Positions 50,113 to 60,026 of a stretch of DNA of 64,000 nucleotides are shown here, piece by piece (position 1 is the first letter of the stretch; every line of letters starts with the position of its first letter). A model generated the notes under the pieces. That model was not told the DNA's origin, did not search any database, and worked only from the letters and a program-made list of their open reading frames with translations. The stretch spans positions 310,001-374,000 of the forward strand of contig JAPDFW010000114.1 in NCBI GenBank assembly GCA_028826165.1, in the 5' to 3' direction. The DNA comes from Anaeramoeba ignava (lineage: Eukaryota > Metamonada > Anaeramoebidae). A program made the translations under genes and the position numbers.

Positions 50113-51406
50113 ATGGGAAGAGTTATTAGAGGACAAAGAAAAGGACGAGGAAGTGTTTTTAGAGCACATACAACACACAGAAAAGGAAAACCAAAGTTTC
50201 GAGCATTTGATTCTGCAGAAAAATGTGGATATATTCAAGGAGTTGTAAAAGAAATTATTCATGACCCTGGTAGAGGTGCTCCTCTTGCAAGAGTATCATT
50301 CCGTTCACCAACAAGATACAAAATGCAAAAAGAACTTTTCCTTGCAACTGAAGGAATGTATACTGGTCAATTTGTTTATTGTGGACATAAAGGTATTTTA
50401 ATTACATTTTAATATTAATAAAAATATAAATATAAATATAAATATAAATATAAATATAAATATAATTAAAATATAATTATAAATATAAATATAAATATAA
50501 ATATAAATATAAATATCAATTTAAAAATATAAATATAAATATAAATATAAATATAAATATAAATATAAATATAAATATAAATATAAATATAAATATAAAT
50601 ATAATTATAAATATAAATATAAATATAAATATAAATATAAATATTTAATTAAAATTTGTATTAAATTTTTATATTGAATTTAATTAGCTCGTTTAACAAC
50701 AGGAAATGTTCTTCCTGTAGAAAGAATGCCTGAAGGTACAATTATTTGTAATGTTGAAGAAAAAACTGGAGATCGTGGAACATTTGCAAGATCTTCTGGT
50801 AATTTTGCTACTATTATTGCTCACAATCCTGATGAAGGAAAAACAAGAATTAGATTACCAAGTGGTTCTAAAAAAACAATTTCAAATCAAGCAAGAGCCA
50901 CAATCGGTATTATTGCTGGTGGTGGAAGAGTTGATAAACCAATTTTAAAAGCTGGAAGACAATATCATAAATTTAAAGCAAAGAGAAAATGTTGGCCAAG
51001 AGTTAGAGGTGTTGCAATGAATGTAAGTTGATAATTATTATTTGAATTATTTTATGAAATGAAAATTTAAAAACATGAAATGAAAAAAATTCAAAAACAT
51101 GAAATGAAAATAATTTAAAAACATGAAATGAAAAAAATTCAAAAACATGAAATGAAAATTTAAAAAATAATTTAAAAACATGAAATGAAATGAAATGATT
51201 TAAAAAATCTTTTTATTTATTTGTATATTAAATATCTTTATAATTAATTTTTTCTATTTTAGCCTGTTGACCATCCTCATGGTGGTGGTAATCATCAACA
51301 TATTGGACATCCTTCTACAGTTTCACGTTTTGCTCCTCCTGGTCAAAAAGTTGGTTTAATTGCTGCAAGAAGATCAGGAAAAAGAACTGGTTCACAAAAG
51401 AAATAA
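50113..51406 (+). CDS. RPL8: Large-subunit ribosomal protein uL2 (60S L8)
   Basis: Exons 50113-50392, 50688-51022 and 51263-51406 encode 252 residues (human 257). It begins [20 protein letters not shown] and contains [34 protein letters not shown] across junction 1, and [19 protein letters not shown] across junction 2, with the conserved histidine near the peptidyl-transferase centre. It ends [10 protein letters not shown]. Intron 1 (295 bp) is a TATAAA repeat; intron 2 (240 bp) is AAACATGAAATGAAA repeat and has a consensus GTAAGT donor. Confidence 0.97.
50393..50687 (+). repeat. Intron 1 of RPL8, (TATAAA)n
   Basis: A 295-bp intron consisting of almost perfect AAATAT hexamers, unlike intron 2 of the same gene. 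Confidence 0.85.
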
Positions 51407-51539
51407 ATACTATTTTCATTTTTTCATTTTTTTTTTACTGACATTTTTTTGGTCATACATACATCCTTTACCTTTCTTTTTTTCTTTTTTTTTACTAATT
51501 AGAAACCCAATTAATAAATTCCATTCAAAAATTTTAAAA

Positions 51540-52745
51540 TTTAAAATTAAAATTATAATCATTTTTGTTTTTAAATTTTGTTTTTAAATTTTGATTTAAA
51601 TTTTGTTTTAAATTTTGATTTAAATTTTGATTTAAATTTTGTTTTAAATTTTGTTTTAAATTTTGATTTTAATTGTTTTAAATTTTGATTTAAATTTTGT
51701 ATTAAATTTTGTATTAAATTTTGATTTAAATTTTGATTTAAATTTTGATTTTAATTGTGTTTTAAATTTTGTATTTAAATTTTGTTTTAAATTGTTTTTA
51801 ATTTTGATTTAAATTTTGTTTTAAATTTTGTTTTAAATTTTGATTTAAATTTTGATTTAAATTTTATTTTAAATTTTGATTTAAATTTTGATTTAAATTT
51901 TGATTTAAATTTTGATTTAAATTTTGATTTAAATTTTGATTTAAATTTTGATTTAAAATTTGTTTTAAATTTTGATTTAAATTTTGTTTTAAATTTCGAT
52001 TTAAATTTTGATTTAAATTTTGATTTAAATTTTGATTTAAAATTTGTTTTAAATTTTGATTTAAATTTTGATTTAAATTTTGATTTAAATTTTGATTTAA
52101 ATTTTGATTTAATTTTTGATTTAAATTTTGTTTTAAATTTCGATTTAAATTTTGTTTTAAATTTTGATTTAAATTTTGATTTAAATTTTGATTTAAAATT
52201 TGTTTTAAATTTTGTTTTAAATTTCGATTTAAATTTTGATTTAAATTTTGATTTAAATTTTGATTTAATTTTTGTTTTAAATTTTGATTTAAATTTTGTT
52301 TTAAATTTTGTTTTAAATTTTGATTTAAATTTTGATTTAAATTTTGATTTAAATTTTGATTTAAATTTTGTTTTTAATTTCGATTTAAATTTTGATTTAA
52401 ATTTTGATTTAAATTTTGTTTTAAATTTTGATTTTAAATTTTGATTTAAATTTTGTTTTAAATTTTGATTTAAATTTTGTTTTAAATTTTGATTTAAATG
52501 ATTTAAATTTTGATTTAAATTTTGTATTTAAATTTTGTTTTAAATTTTATTTTAAATTTGATTTAAATTTTGATTTGAATTTTGATTTAAATTTTGTATT
52601 AAAATTGTTTAAATTTTGTTTTAAATTTTGTTTTAAATTTTGGTTTAAATTTTGTTTTAAATTTTGATTTAAATTTTATTTTAAATTTTGTTTTAAATTT
52701 TGTTTTAAATTTTGATTTAAATTTTGTTTTAAATTTTGTTTTAAA
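51540..52745. repeat. AAATTTTGATTT / AAATTTTGTTTT tandem repeat
   Basis: About 1.2 kb of an 11-12 bp unit (TTAAATTTTGAT, TTAAATTTTGTT) between RPL8 and the snoRNA. Rare variants are TTTCGAT and TTGTAT. It has no coding potential; the 79-codon open frame near 52428 is repeat. Confidence 0.85.
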
Positions 52746-52774
52746 AAAAAAATTTTTTTTTATAAATTAAATAA

Positions 52775-52890
52775 ATTATTATTTGGGATCAGAGAATAAA
52801 AAGTGTGTTAATTTTCTTGTGTTATCAACATATTTGTTAATAATTCAGCCTGGGGCGGCAAGATGCCTTCATCACTTCCCAAATAATTTA
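52775..52890 (-). ncRNA. Box C/D snoRNA with a guide against the LSU rRNA P-loop
   Basis: On the minus strand an 11-bp terminal stem (ATTATTTGGGA at 52887-52877 with TCCCAAATAAT at 52788-52778) encloses box C GTGATGA (52875-52869), an internal box D-prime CTGA (52848-52845), a possible degenerate C-prime TTGATAA and box D CTGA (52792-52789) directly next to the stem. The 11 nt before D-prime, GCCGCCCCAGG, are complementary to CCTGGGGCGGC, close to the universally conserved UGGGGCGG P-loop of large-subunit rRNA. The fifth base upstream of D-prime would target the second G of the GGGG run, equivalent to E. coli G2251. The locus is far richer in GC than its surroundings. It is divergent from the RCC1/BTB gene at 53058. 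Confidence 0.85.
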
Positions 52891-52892
52891 TT

Positions 52893-53057
52893 TATTTATT
52901 TAATTATAATTTTTATTTTTTTTAAATTTAAAAATAAAAAAATGAAAAAAAAAAATTTAAAAAAAAAATTTATTTTTCTTTTTTTTTTTAATTAAAAATT
53001 ATAATGAAAAAAAATAAAAAAATTGAAAAGAGAAAAAAACAAAATCAATTTAAGAAA
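52893..53057. promoter_or_regulatory. Short divergent gap between the snoRNA and the RCC1/BTB gene
   Basis: About 165 bp of A/T-rich sequence with poly(A)/poly(T) runs. It must hold the promoters of both the minus-strand snoRNA and the plus-strand gene unless the RNA is processed from a longer transcript. Confidence 0.4.
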
Positions 53058-54776
53058 ATGAATGAAATTTGGTTTTGTGGTCAAAAAAACTTTCTTACTT
53101 TTATTGGAAATAAATTAGAAAAAACAACAAAATTAATTGAAATTGAAATTGAAAATGAAAATGAAAATCAAAATGAAAATCAAATTAAACAAATTTCATC
53201 AAGTGATTTTTCATTAATAATACTTTTCAAAAATGGAAAAGCAATTGAACATTTTAAAGAATCAAATCAAAATCCTGAAAAAATACAAATTGAAAATATT
53301 AAAAAAGTTGATAACGGAATTTATAATGTTTGTGTTTTAACTGCAGAAGGAAATGTATTTGCCAAAGGAGAATATATTAAAGAAGAATTTCCAAATAAAT
53401 TTTTTAATATTTCATCATTAATTGAAGATCCAAATGATAGAATAATTGATAATATTGTCTGTGGATTAAACCAAATTTACTTATTAACTTCAAGCCAAAA
53501 TGTTTATGGAATTGGTTCAAATGAATTCGGTCAACTTGGTGTTGATTTAGACACATTTAAATATACAGAAAAACCAGTTTTAATGATGGAAAATGTTTCC
53601 AAAATCTTTTCAGCAAAATTTTCCTTTTCTGTTTTTCTTTTAAATTCAAATCAAGAGTTATTTGGTTGCGGATATAATCATTATGGCCAACTTGGTTTAG
53701 GTTTCAAAAACAAAATTTCTCCAATCACAAAGCTAAAAAATATTCCAAAAGGCAAAATAATTGATATTCAAATGGGTTATTTCCATTCAATAATGCTCAT
53801 CGAAAGCCAAAATGAAAAAAGAAAACTTTATTCATGCGGTTTTTATGAGTCAAACGGTCTTGGTGATAAAAGAGAAGATACAAAAGAATTTACTGAAATC
53901 AAATCATCTTTATTTGAAAATGATGATTATATTCTTGAAGTCTCTTGTGGAAATTCACATACTTTGATTTTAACTTCCAATTCAAAATTAATAGCATTCG
54001 GAATTAATTTATTCGGTCAATTAGGAAGTGGAAATATAGAAAGTCAATCAATTCCTATTCAAATTGAACTTCCTAAGCTATCATTTGATATTTCTAATTA
54101 TCATCTTTCTTGCGGTCCTTTTAATTCATTCATATATTCTTCTTTCTCTTCTAGTCTTGAAGAAGATTTGATAAAATTATTTAAAAGAAAAGAATTTTGT
54201 GATATTTCATTTAAAACAAGAAATGGAGAAATAGTTGAAGCTCATAAATTAATATTGAGATATAGATTAAAAGATGAAAATCAAATTGAAAAACTTCAAG
54301 AAATTATTTCAAAAAAATCAGTTAAAGAATCAAATCAAATATTTGAAATGATTTATTCAAACAAAAGAATTGCTTCTTCATATCTGGAAGTGAAAGAAAT
54401 TATTAAAGAAGAAACAATTGAAGAAACAATGAAAAGAATTTATTTAAATGAAAATGAAAAAGATTTTATTATTGAAAGAAAAGAAAAAAAATATAAATTT
54501 CCTAAATTAATATTAATAATGAGAAGTGAATTATATCGAGGAATGTTTTTATCTGTAACTGAAGATAAATCTAATAAAGTTACAGATTATAGTGAATTAA
54601 GTAATGAAGCATTCCAAATATTAGAATATTGGATTTATTCAAATCAAATTAAAGATGAAATTAAAAAAATAAATAAAAAAATTATTGAAGAAATTAAAAG
54701 AGGAATTGATTATTTTCAATTAAATCAAACAAAACCAAATTTATTGGATTTATTAATTAACAAATTTAATAATTAA
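53058..54776 (+). CDS. RCC1-repeat protein with two C-terminal BTB-like domains (second paralogue)
   Basis: Intronless, 572 residues from ATG 53058, where MNEIWFCGQ begins a typical first RCC1 strand. An in-frame ATG at 53004 would add 18 mostly lysine/asparagine residues and cannot be excluded. RCC1 repeats include VYGIGSNEFGQLGVD, LFGCGYNHYGQLGLG and LIAFGINLFGQLGSG. A BTB-like segment starts FCDISFKTRNGEIVEAHKLIL; a second has KFPKLILIMRSELYRGMFLSV. It shares this tail with the gene at 15206-16849. The product is probably a ubiquitin-ligase adaptor or scaffold; the partner is unknown. The BTB gene at 54839 follows after 62 bp on the same strand. Confidence 0.85.
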   Translation: MNEIWFCGQKNFLTFIGNKLEKTTKLIEIEIENENENQNENQIKQISSSDFSLIILFKNGKAIEHFKESNQNPEKIQIENIKKVDNGIYNVCVLTAEGNVFAKGEYIKEEFPNKFFNISSLIEDPNDRIIDNIVCGLNQIYLLTSSQNVYGIGSNEFGQLGVDLDTFKYTEKPVLMMENVSKIFSAKFSFSVFLLNSNQELFGCGYNHYGQLGLGFKNKISPITKLKNIPKGKIIDIQMGYFHSIMLIESQNEKRKLYSCGFYESNGLGDKREDTKEFTEIKSSLFENDDYILEVSCGNSHTLILTSNSKLIAFGINLFGQLGSGNIESQSIPIQIELPKLSFDISNYHLSCGPFNSFIYSSFSSSLEEDLIKLFKRKEFCDISFKTRNGEIVEAHKLILRYRLKDENQIEKLQEIISKKSVKESNQIFEMIYSNKRIASSYLEVKEIIKEETIEETMKRIYLNENEKDFIIERKEKKYKFPKLILIMRSELYRGMFLSVTEDKSNKVTDYSELSNEAFQILEYWIYSNQIKDEIKKINKKIIEEIKRGIDYFQLNQTKPNLLDLLINKFNN

Positions 54777-54838
54777 TAATTAAAAGAAAAATTTCATTTT
54801 TTTCTTTTTTCAAATTTTTTTCAACAAAAAAAGCAAAA

Positions 54839-55798
54839 ATGGAAAATTATTCAAATTTAGAAAAACTTTCAAATGATTTAAAAAATTTATTTCAAAATCA
54901 AAATCAAAAAGAAGAAGAAAGCTATTTTGATTTTGAAATAATTTGTGAACAAAATCAAACTTCATTCAAAACTCATAAATCAATCCTTTCTTCAAGAAGT
55001 GAATATTTTAAATCTCTTTTCAAATCCAAAATGAAAGAATATCAAGAAAATAAATTAATTTTAAAAGATGTTTCAAATTCAATTCTATCTTCAATTTTAA
55101 ATTATTTTTATTCAGGAAAAATTGAAATTAATTTAGAAAATGCAATTGAAATTTTAATTTTTTCATCAAAATATTTAATTGATGAATTAATTGGAATTTG
55201 TTCAAAATTTATCAAAAATAATTTACAATTTGAAACTATTGTTGATATTCTTAAATTATCTGAAACAATGAACTTAAATCAATTATTAGATTATTCTTAT
55301 AAATTTATTTCTAAAAATTTTAATAAATTTATCAAAACTCCATTTTTTCTTGAACTTGAAGAAAATCATTTAAATTCAATATTATCAAATGATGAAATTC
55401 GAACAAATGAATTTAAAGCATTTCAATCAATAATAAAATGGGGAAAACATAAATCAAATATTAATCAAGAAAAAATAATTAAAAAAGAAGAAAAAGAGAA
55501 ATTACAAAATCAAATTTCCAATATTATTGATAAAATAAGATTTATTGATTTCACAAAAAAAGAACTTAAAAAAAGTTTGAAAGAAGATTTAATTCCAAAA
55601 CAAATTTCACAAAAATTAATTGAATTCCAAAAATTTCGAAATGATGAAAAAGAGTTAAATCAATTTATTGAAAATGAAAAAGAAAATTCATTCATTTTTA
55701 AACCAAGAAGGAAATTTGATTTTGATTCTAAATCATTGAAGAAAAAAAACAAGATTAATGGAAAAATTCCCATTCATTCAAAATTTTTCTTTTTTTAG
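54839..55798 (+). CDS. Truncated BTB-BACK protein lacking the TLDc domain
   Basis: 319 residues, almost identical at the N-terminus to the three minus-strand genes downstream (MENYSNLEKLSNDLKNLFQN). BTB occupies about residues 28-125 (FDFEIICEQNQTSFKTHKSIL), BACK about 130-260. After NSFIFKPRRKFDFDSKS the sequence diverges and stops; the paralogues continue there into TLDc. No TLDc remnant is found in the 136 bp before the next gene, which is convergent. It may be a functional short form that can dimerise with the others or a decaying copy. It is inverted relative to the rest of the cluster. Confidence 0.8.
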   Translation: MENYSNLEKLSNDLKNLFQNQNQKEEESYFDFEIICEQNQTSFKTHKSILSSRSEYFKSLFKSKMKEYQENKLILKDVSNSILSSILNYFYSGKIEINLENAIEILIFSSKYLIDELIGICSKFIKNNLQFETIVDILKLSETMNLNQLLDYSYKFISKNFNKFIKTPFFLELEENHLNSILSNDEIRTNEFKAFQSIIKWGKHKSNINQEKIIKKEEKEKLQNQISNIIDKIRFIDFTKKELKKSLKEDLIPKQISQKLIEFQKFRNDEKELNQFIENEKENSFIFKPRRKFDFDSKSLKKKNKINGKIPIHSKFFFF

Positions 55799-55934
55799 AA
55801 AAGAAGAAATTTTATTTTGTTTTGATTAATGAATTCAATTTAATGAATAAAATTTGAATTTATTTCTGGAAATTGTTAAAATTAAAATTTTAATATTTTT
55901 AACTCAAAAGAATTTAAATTTAATCTGAATTATT

Positions 55935-57377
55935 TTAAATGAAAAAAGTTTCAAATTCTTCAACAATCCATGCAGTATAAGCTCCAGCTAAATAACTTTT
56001 AGCTTCTTTTGTTTCAAATTTAATTCCATCAGGTAAATGATAAGTTTTTCCAAAATTCGAAAATCCAGGTTGTAATTTAGAACTTAATGCAAAATCATGA
56101 CCTTCTCCAAATAATGGACCATCACGTAAATAAAAATAAATAGCAGTTTTTTCTTTTCTTTTTCTAATTGGAAATTTCTCTGGTTTTCTATTTCCTTTAT
56201 CATTTCTTAATGAAAAAATAAATGCATCTGAATCATTAATCCATCCATCATAATATTTTCTATCTTCTTCTTTTCCTTTTAAAGTAAATCCAACTTTAGT
56301 AAATCCTCCAAAAATATAATTTTGTGTTGTTTTGATAATAACTAATGTTTTTCCTTTATTATCACTTTTTTCATGCCATTTTTGAGAAGAAAATCCATCT
56401 CTTGTTGCTGAAAATCCTAATTTCATTTTAGAAAAGAATTCATCATCATTTATCCATTCTTTTAATTTGATAATATATTCTTTTTCTCTAAGAATTGTTG
56501 AGTTGAATATAAGTTTTGTTTTGAAAATTAATGAATTTTCTTTTTCAATAAATTGATTTATTTCTTTTTCATTATTTTGAAGTTTTTGGAATTGAATTAA
56601 TTTTTGTGAGATTTGTTTTGGAATTAAATCTTCTTTCAAAGTATCTTTAAGTTCTTTATTTGTGAAATCAATAAATCTTATTTTATCAACAATATTGGAA
56701 ATTTGATTTTGTAATTTCTCTTTTTCTTCTTTTTTAATTATTTTTTCTTGATTAATATTTGATTTATATTTTCCCCATTTTATTATTGATTGAAATGCTT
56801 TAAATTCATTTGTTCGAATTTCATCATTTGATAATATTGAATTTAAATGATTTTCTTCAAGTTCAAGAAAAAATGAAGTTTTGATAAATTTATTAAAATT
56901 TTTAGAAATAAATTTATAAGAATAATCTATTAATTGATTTAAGTTCATTGTTTCAGATAATTTAAGAATATCAACAATAGTTTCAAATTGTAAATTATTT
57001 TTGATAAATTTTGAACAAATTTCAATTAATTCATCAATTAAATATTTTGATGAAAAAATTAAAATTTCAATTGCATTTTCTAAATTAATTTCAATTTTTC
57101 CTGAATAAAAATAATTTAAAATTGAAGATAGAATTGAACTTGAAACATCTTTTAGAATCATCTTATTTTCTTGATATTCTTTCATTTTGGATTTGAAAAG
57201 AGATTTAAAATATTCACTTCTTGAAGAAAGAATTGATTTATGAGTTTTGAATGAAGTTTGATTTTGTTCACAAATTATTTCAAAATCAAAATAACTTTCT
57301 TCTTCTTTTTGATTTTGATTTTGAAATAAATTTTTTAAATCATTTGAAAGTTTTTCTAAATTTGAATAATTTTCCAT
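55935..57377 (-). CDS. BTB-BACK-TLDc protein, copy 1
   Basis: Intronless, 480 residues. BTB (residues about 28-125), BACK (130-260) and a C-terminal TLDc domain (about 305-480) with WINDDEFFSKMKLGFSATRDG, KGKTLVIIKTTQNYIFGGFT and a final GAYTAW. TLDc domains are linked to oxidative-stress response and V-ATPase binding in other eukaryotes; combined with BTB-BACK a role as cullin-3 adaptor is plausible but unproven. The first 270 residues are nearly identical to the other copies, whereas the TLDc variable loops (KGKEEDRKYYDGW, KRKEKTAIYFYLRDGP) differ strongly from copies 2 and 3. Confidence 0.88.
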   Translation of the reverse strand: MENYSNLEKLSNDLKNLFQNQNQKEEESYFDFEIICEQNQTSFKTHKSILSSRSEYFKSLFKSKMKEYQENKMILKDVSSSILSSILNYFYSGKIEINLENAIEILIFSSKYLIDELIEICSKFIKNNLQFETIVDILKLSETMNLNQLIDYSYKFISKNFNKFIKTSFFLELEENHLNSILSNDEIRTNEFKAFQSIIKWGKYKSNINQEKIIKKEEKEKLQNQISNIVDKIRFIDFTNKELKDTLKEDLIPKQISQKLIQFQKLQNNEKEINQFIEKENSLIFKTKLIFNSTILREKEYIIKLKEWINDDEFFSKMKLGFSATRDGFSSQKWHEKSDNKGKTLVIIKTTQNYIFGGFTKVGFTLKGKEEDRKYYDGWINDSDAFIFSLRNDKGNRKPEKFPIRKRKEKTAIYFYLRDGPLFGEGHDFALSSKLQPGFSNFGKTYHLPDGIKFETKEAKSYLAGAYTAWIVEEFETFFI

Positions 57378-57414
57378 TTATTATTTAAATTTTTGAAAAA
57401 TGAAAAATGAAAAA

Positions 57415-58235
57415 TGAAAAAATTTTAATTTAATTTTGATTTAATTTTGATTTGATTTTGATTTTGATTTAATTTTGATTTAATTTTGATTTAATTTTGA
57501 TTTTAATTTTGATTTAATTTTGATTTAATTTTGATTTAATTTTGATTTAATTTTGATTTAATTTTGATTTAATTTTAATTTAATTTTGATTTAATTTTGA
57601 TTTGATTTTGATTTTGATTTAATTTTGATTTAATTTTGATTTAATTTTGATTTAATTTTGATTAAATTTTGATTTAATTTAATTTTGATTTAATTTTAAT
57701 TTTAATTTTAATTTTGATTTAATTTTGATTTAAATTTGATTTAATTTTGATTTAATTTTGATTTGATTTTGATTTTGTTTGATTTAATTTTGATTTAATT
57801 TTGATTTAAATTTGATTTAATTTTAATTTAAATTTGATTTAATTTTGATTTAATTTTGATTTTATTTTGATTTAATTTTGATTTAATTTTAATTTGATTT
57901 TGATTTAATTTTGATTTAATTTTGATTTAATTTTGATTTAAATTTGATTTAAATTTGATTTAATTTTGATTTAATTTTGATTTGGTTTTAATTTAATTTA
58001 ATTTTGATTTAATTTTGATTTAATTTTGATTTAATTTTGATTTAATTTTGATTTAATTTTGATTTGGTTTTAATTTAATTTTGATTTAATTTTGATTTAA
58101 TTTTAATTTAATTTTGATTTAATTTTGATTTAATTTAATTTTGATTTAATTTTGATTTAATTTTAATTTAATTTTAATTTAATTTTGATTTAATTTTGAT
58201 TTAATTTTGATTTGATTTAAATTTTGATTGAAAGG
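57415..58235. repeat. TTTTGATTTAA tandem repeat between BTB copies 1 and 2
   Basis: About 0.8 kb of an 11-bp unit TTTTGATTTAA with variants TTTTAATTTAA and TTTTGATTTGA. The same unit, in a shorter block, separates copies 2 and 3, indicating that the spacer was duplicated with the gene. Confidence 0.88.
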
Positions 58236-58253
58236 AAAAGAAAAAAATAAATT

Positions 58254-59699
58254 TTAAATGAAAAAAGTTTCAAGTCCATCAACTTTCCATGCAGTATAAG
58301 CTCCAGTGAAATAATTTTGCGCTTCACTTGTATTTGGTTTAATTCCATCAGGTAAATGATAAGTTCTTCCAAAATCTAAATAACCAGGTTGTAAATCTCC
58401 TACAAGAACAATATCAGCACCGGAATAACCAAAACAAGGTCCATTTTCTGATTCATAACCAATTCCATTATGTACTTCATTTGATCGAATTGGAAATTTT
58501 TGAGGAGGATCATTTTGTGGATTTGTTATTGTAAAAATAAAAGCATCTGGATCTGGAATTGCAACATAATCGTTTTTTGAAATAAATCCAACTTTAGTAA
58601 ATCCTCCAAAAATATAATTTTGTGTTGTTTTGATAATAACTAATGTTTTTCCTTTATTATCACTTTTTTCATGCCATTTTTGAGAAGAAAATCCATCTTT
58701 TGTTGCTGAAAATCCTAATTTCATTTTGGAAAAGAATTCATCATCATTTATCCATTCTCTTAATTTGATAATATATTCTTTTTCTGTAATAATTTCTGAT
58801 TCAAATTTGAATCTTGGTTTGAAAATTAATGAATTTGGAATTTGATTTTCTTTTTCAATAAATTCATATAATTTTTCTTCATTTTTTTTTGGGTTTTTTT
58901 GTAGTTTTTGGAATTCAATTAATTTTTGTGAGATTTGTTTTGGAATTAAATCTTCTTTCAAACTTTTTTTAAGTTCTTTTTTTGTGAAATCAATAAATCT
59001 TATTTTATCAATAATATTGGAAATTTGATTTTGTAATTTCTCTTTTTCTTCTTTTTTGATTTTTTTTTGTTGAGTAATATTTGATTTATGTTTTCCCCAT
59101 TTTATTATTGATTGGAACATTTTAAATTCATTTGTTAAAATATCCTCATTTGATAATATTGAATTTAAATGATTTTCTTCAAGTTCAAGAAAAAATGAAG
59201 TTTTGATAAATTTATTAAAATTTTTAGAAATAAATTTATAAGAATAATCTAATAATTGATTGAAGTTCATTGTTTCAGATAATTTAAGAACATCAATAAT
59301 AGTTTCAAATTGTAAATTGTTTTTGATAAAATTTGAAGAAATTTCAATTAATTCATCAATTAAATATTTTGATGAAAAAATTAAAATTTCGATTGCATTT
59401 TCTAAATTAATTTCAATTTTTCCTGAATAAAAATAATTCAGAATTGAAGATAGAATTGAACTTGAAACATCTTTTAGAATTAATTTATTTTCTTGATATT
59501 CTTTCATTTTGGATTTGAAAAGAGATTTAAAATATTCACTTCTTGAAGAAAGGATTGATTTATGAGTTTTGAATGAAGTTTGATTTTGTTCACAAATTAT
59601 TTCAAAATCAAAATAGCTTTCTTCTTCTTTTTGATTTTGATTTTGAAATAAATTTTTTAAATCATTTGAAAGTTTTTCTAAATTTGAATAATTTTCCAT
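58254..59699 (-). CDS. BTB-BACK-TLDc protein, copy 2
   Basis: Intronless, 481 residues, same architecture as copy 1. The TLDc part carries YVAIPDPDAFIFTI, GIGYESENGPCFGYSG and ADIVLVGDLQPGYLDFGRTY. Its last 150 residues are almost identical to copy 3 and the 3' flank (GATTGAAAGGAAAAGAAAAA) is shared as well, so copies 2 and 3 are the most recent duplicates. Confidence 0.88.
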   Translation of the reverse strand: MENYSNLEKLSNDLKNLFQNQNQKEEESYFDFEIICEQNQTSFKTHKSILSSRSEYFKSLFKSKMKEYQENKLILKDVSSSILSSILNYFYSGKIEINLENAIEILIFSSKYLIDELIEISSNFIKNNLQFETIIDVLKLSETMNFNQLLDYSYKFISKNFNKFIKTSFFLELEENHLNSILSNEDILTNEFKMFQSIIKWGKHKSNITQQKKIKKEEKEKLQNQISNIIDKIRFIDFTKKELKKSLKEDLIPKQISQKLIEFQKLQKNPKKNEEKLYEFIEKENQIPNSLIFKPRFKFESEIITEKEYIIKLREWINDDEFFSKMKLGFSATKDGFSSQKWHEKSDNKGKTLVIIKTTQNYIFGGFTKVGFISKNDYVAIPDPDAFIFTITNPQNDPPQKFPIRSNEVHNGIGYESENGPCFGYSGADIVLVGDLQPGYLDFGRTYHLPDGIKPNTSEAQNYFTGAYTAWKVDGLETFFI

Positions 59700-59744
59700 T
59701 TATTATTTAAATTTTTGAGAAAGAAAAAAAATGAAAAATGAAAA

Positions 59745-60010
59745 AATTTTGATTTTGATTTGATTTTGATTTAATTTTGATTTAATTTTGATTTAATTTT
59801 GATTTAATTTTGATTTAAATTTAATTTAATTTTGATTTAATTTTGATTTAATTTTAATTTAATTTTGATTTAATTTTGATTTAATTTTGATTTAATTTTG
59901 ATTTAATTTTGATTTAATTTTGATTTAAATTTGATTTGGTTTTAATTTAATTTAATTTTGATTTAATTTTAATTTGATTTAAATTTGATTTAAATTTTGA
60001 TTGAAAGGAA
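59745..60010. repeat. TTTTGATTTAA tandem repeat between BTB copies 2 and 3
   Basis: A 0.27-kb block of the same 11-bp unit as at 57415-58235. Confidence 0.88.
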
Positions 60011-60026
60011 AAGAAAAAAATAAATT

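Noticed and set aside
54780-55930. Hidden TLDc exon for the truncated BTB-BACK gene
   Set aside because: No TLDc-like sequence occurs before the convergent neighbour's stop at 55935, so the copy is truncated and not spliced.
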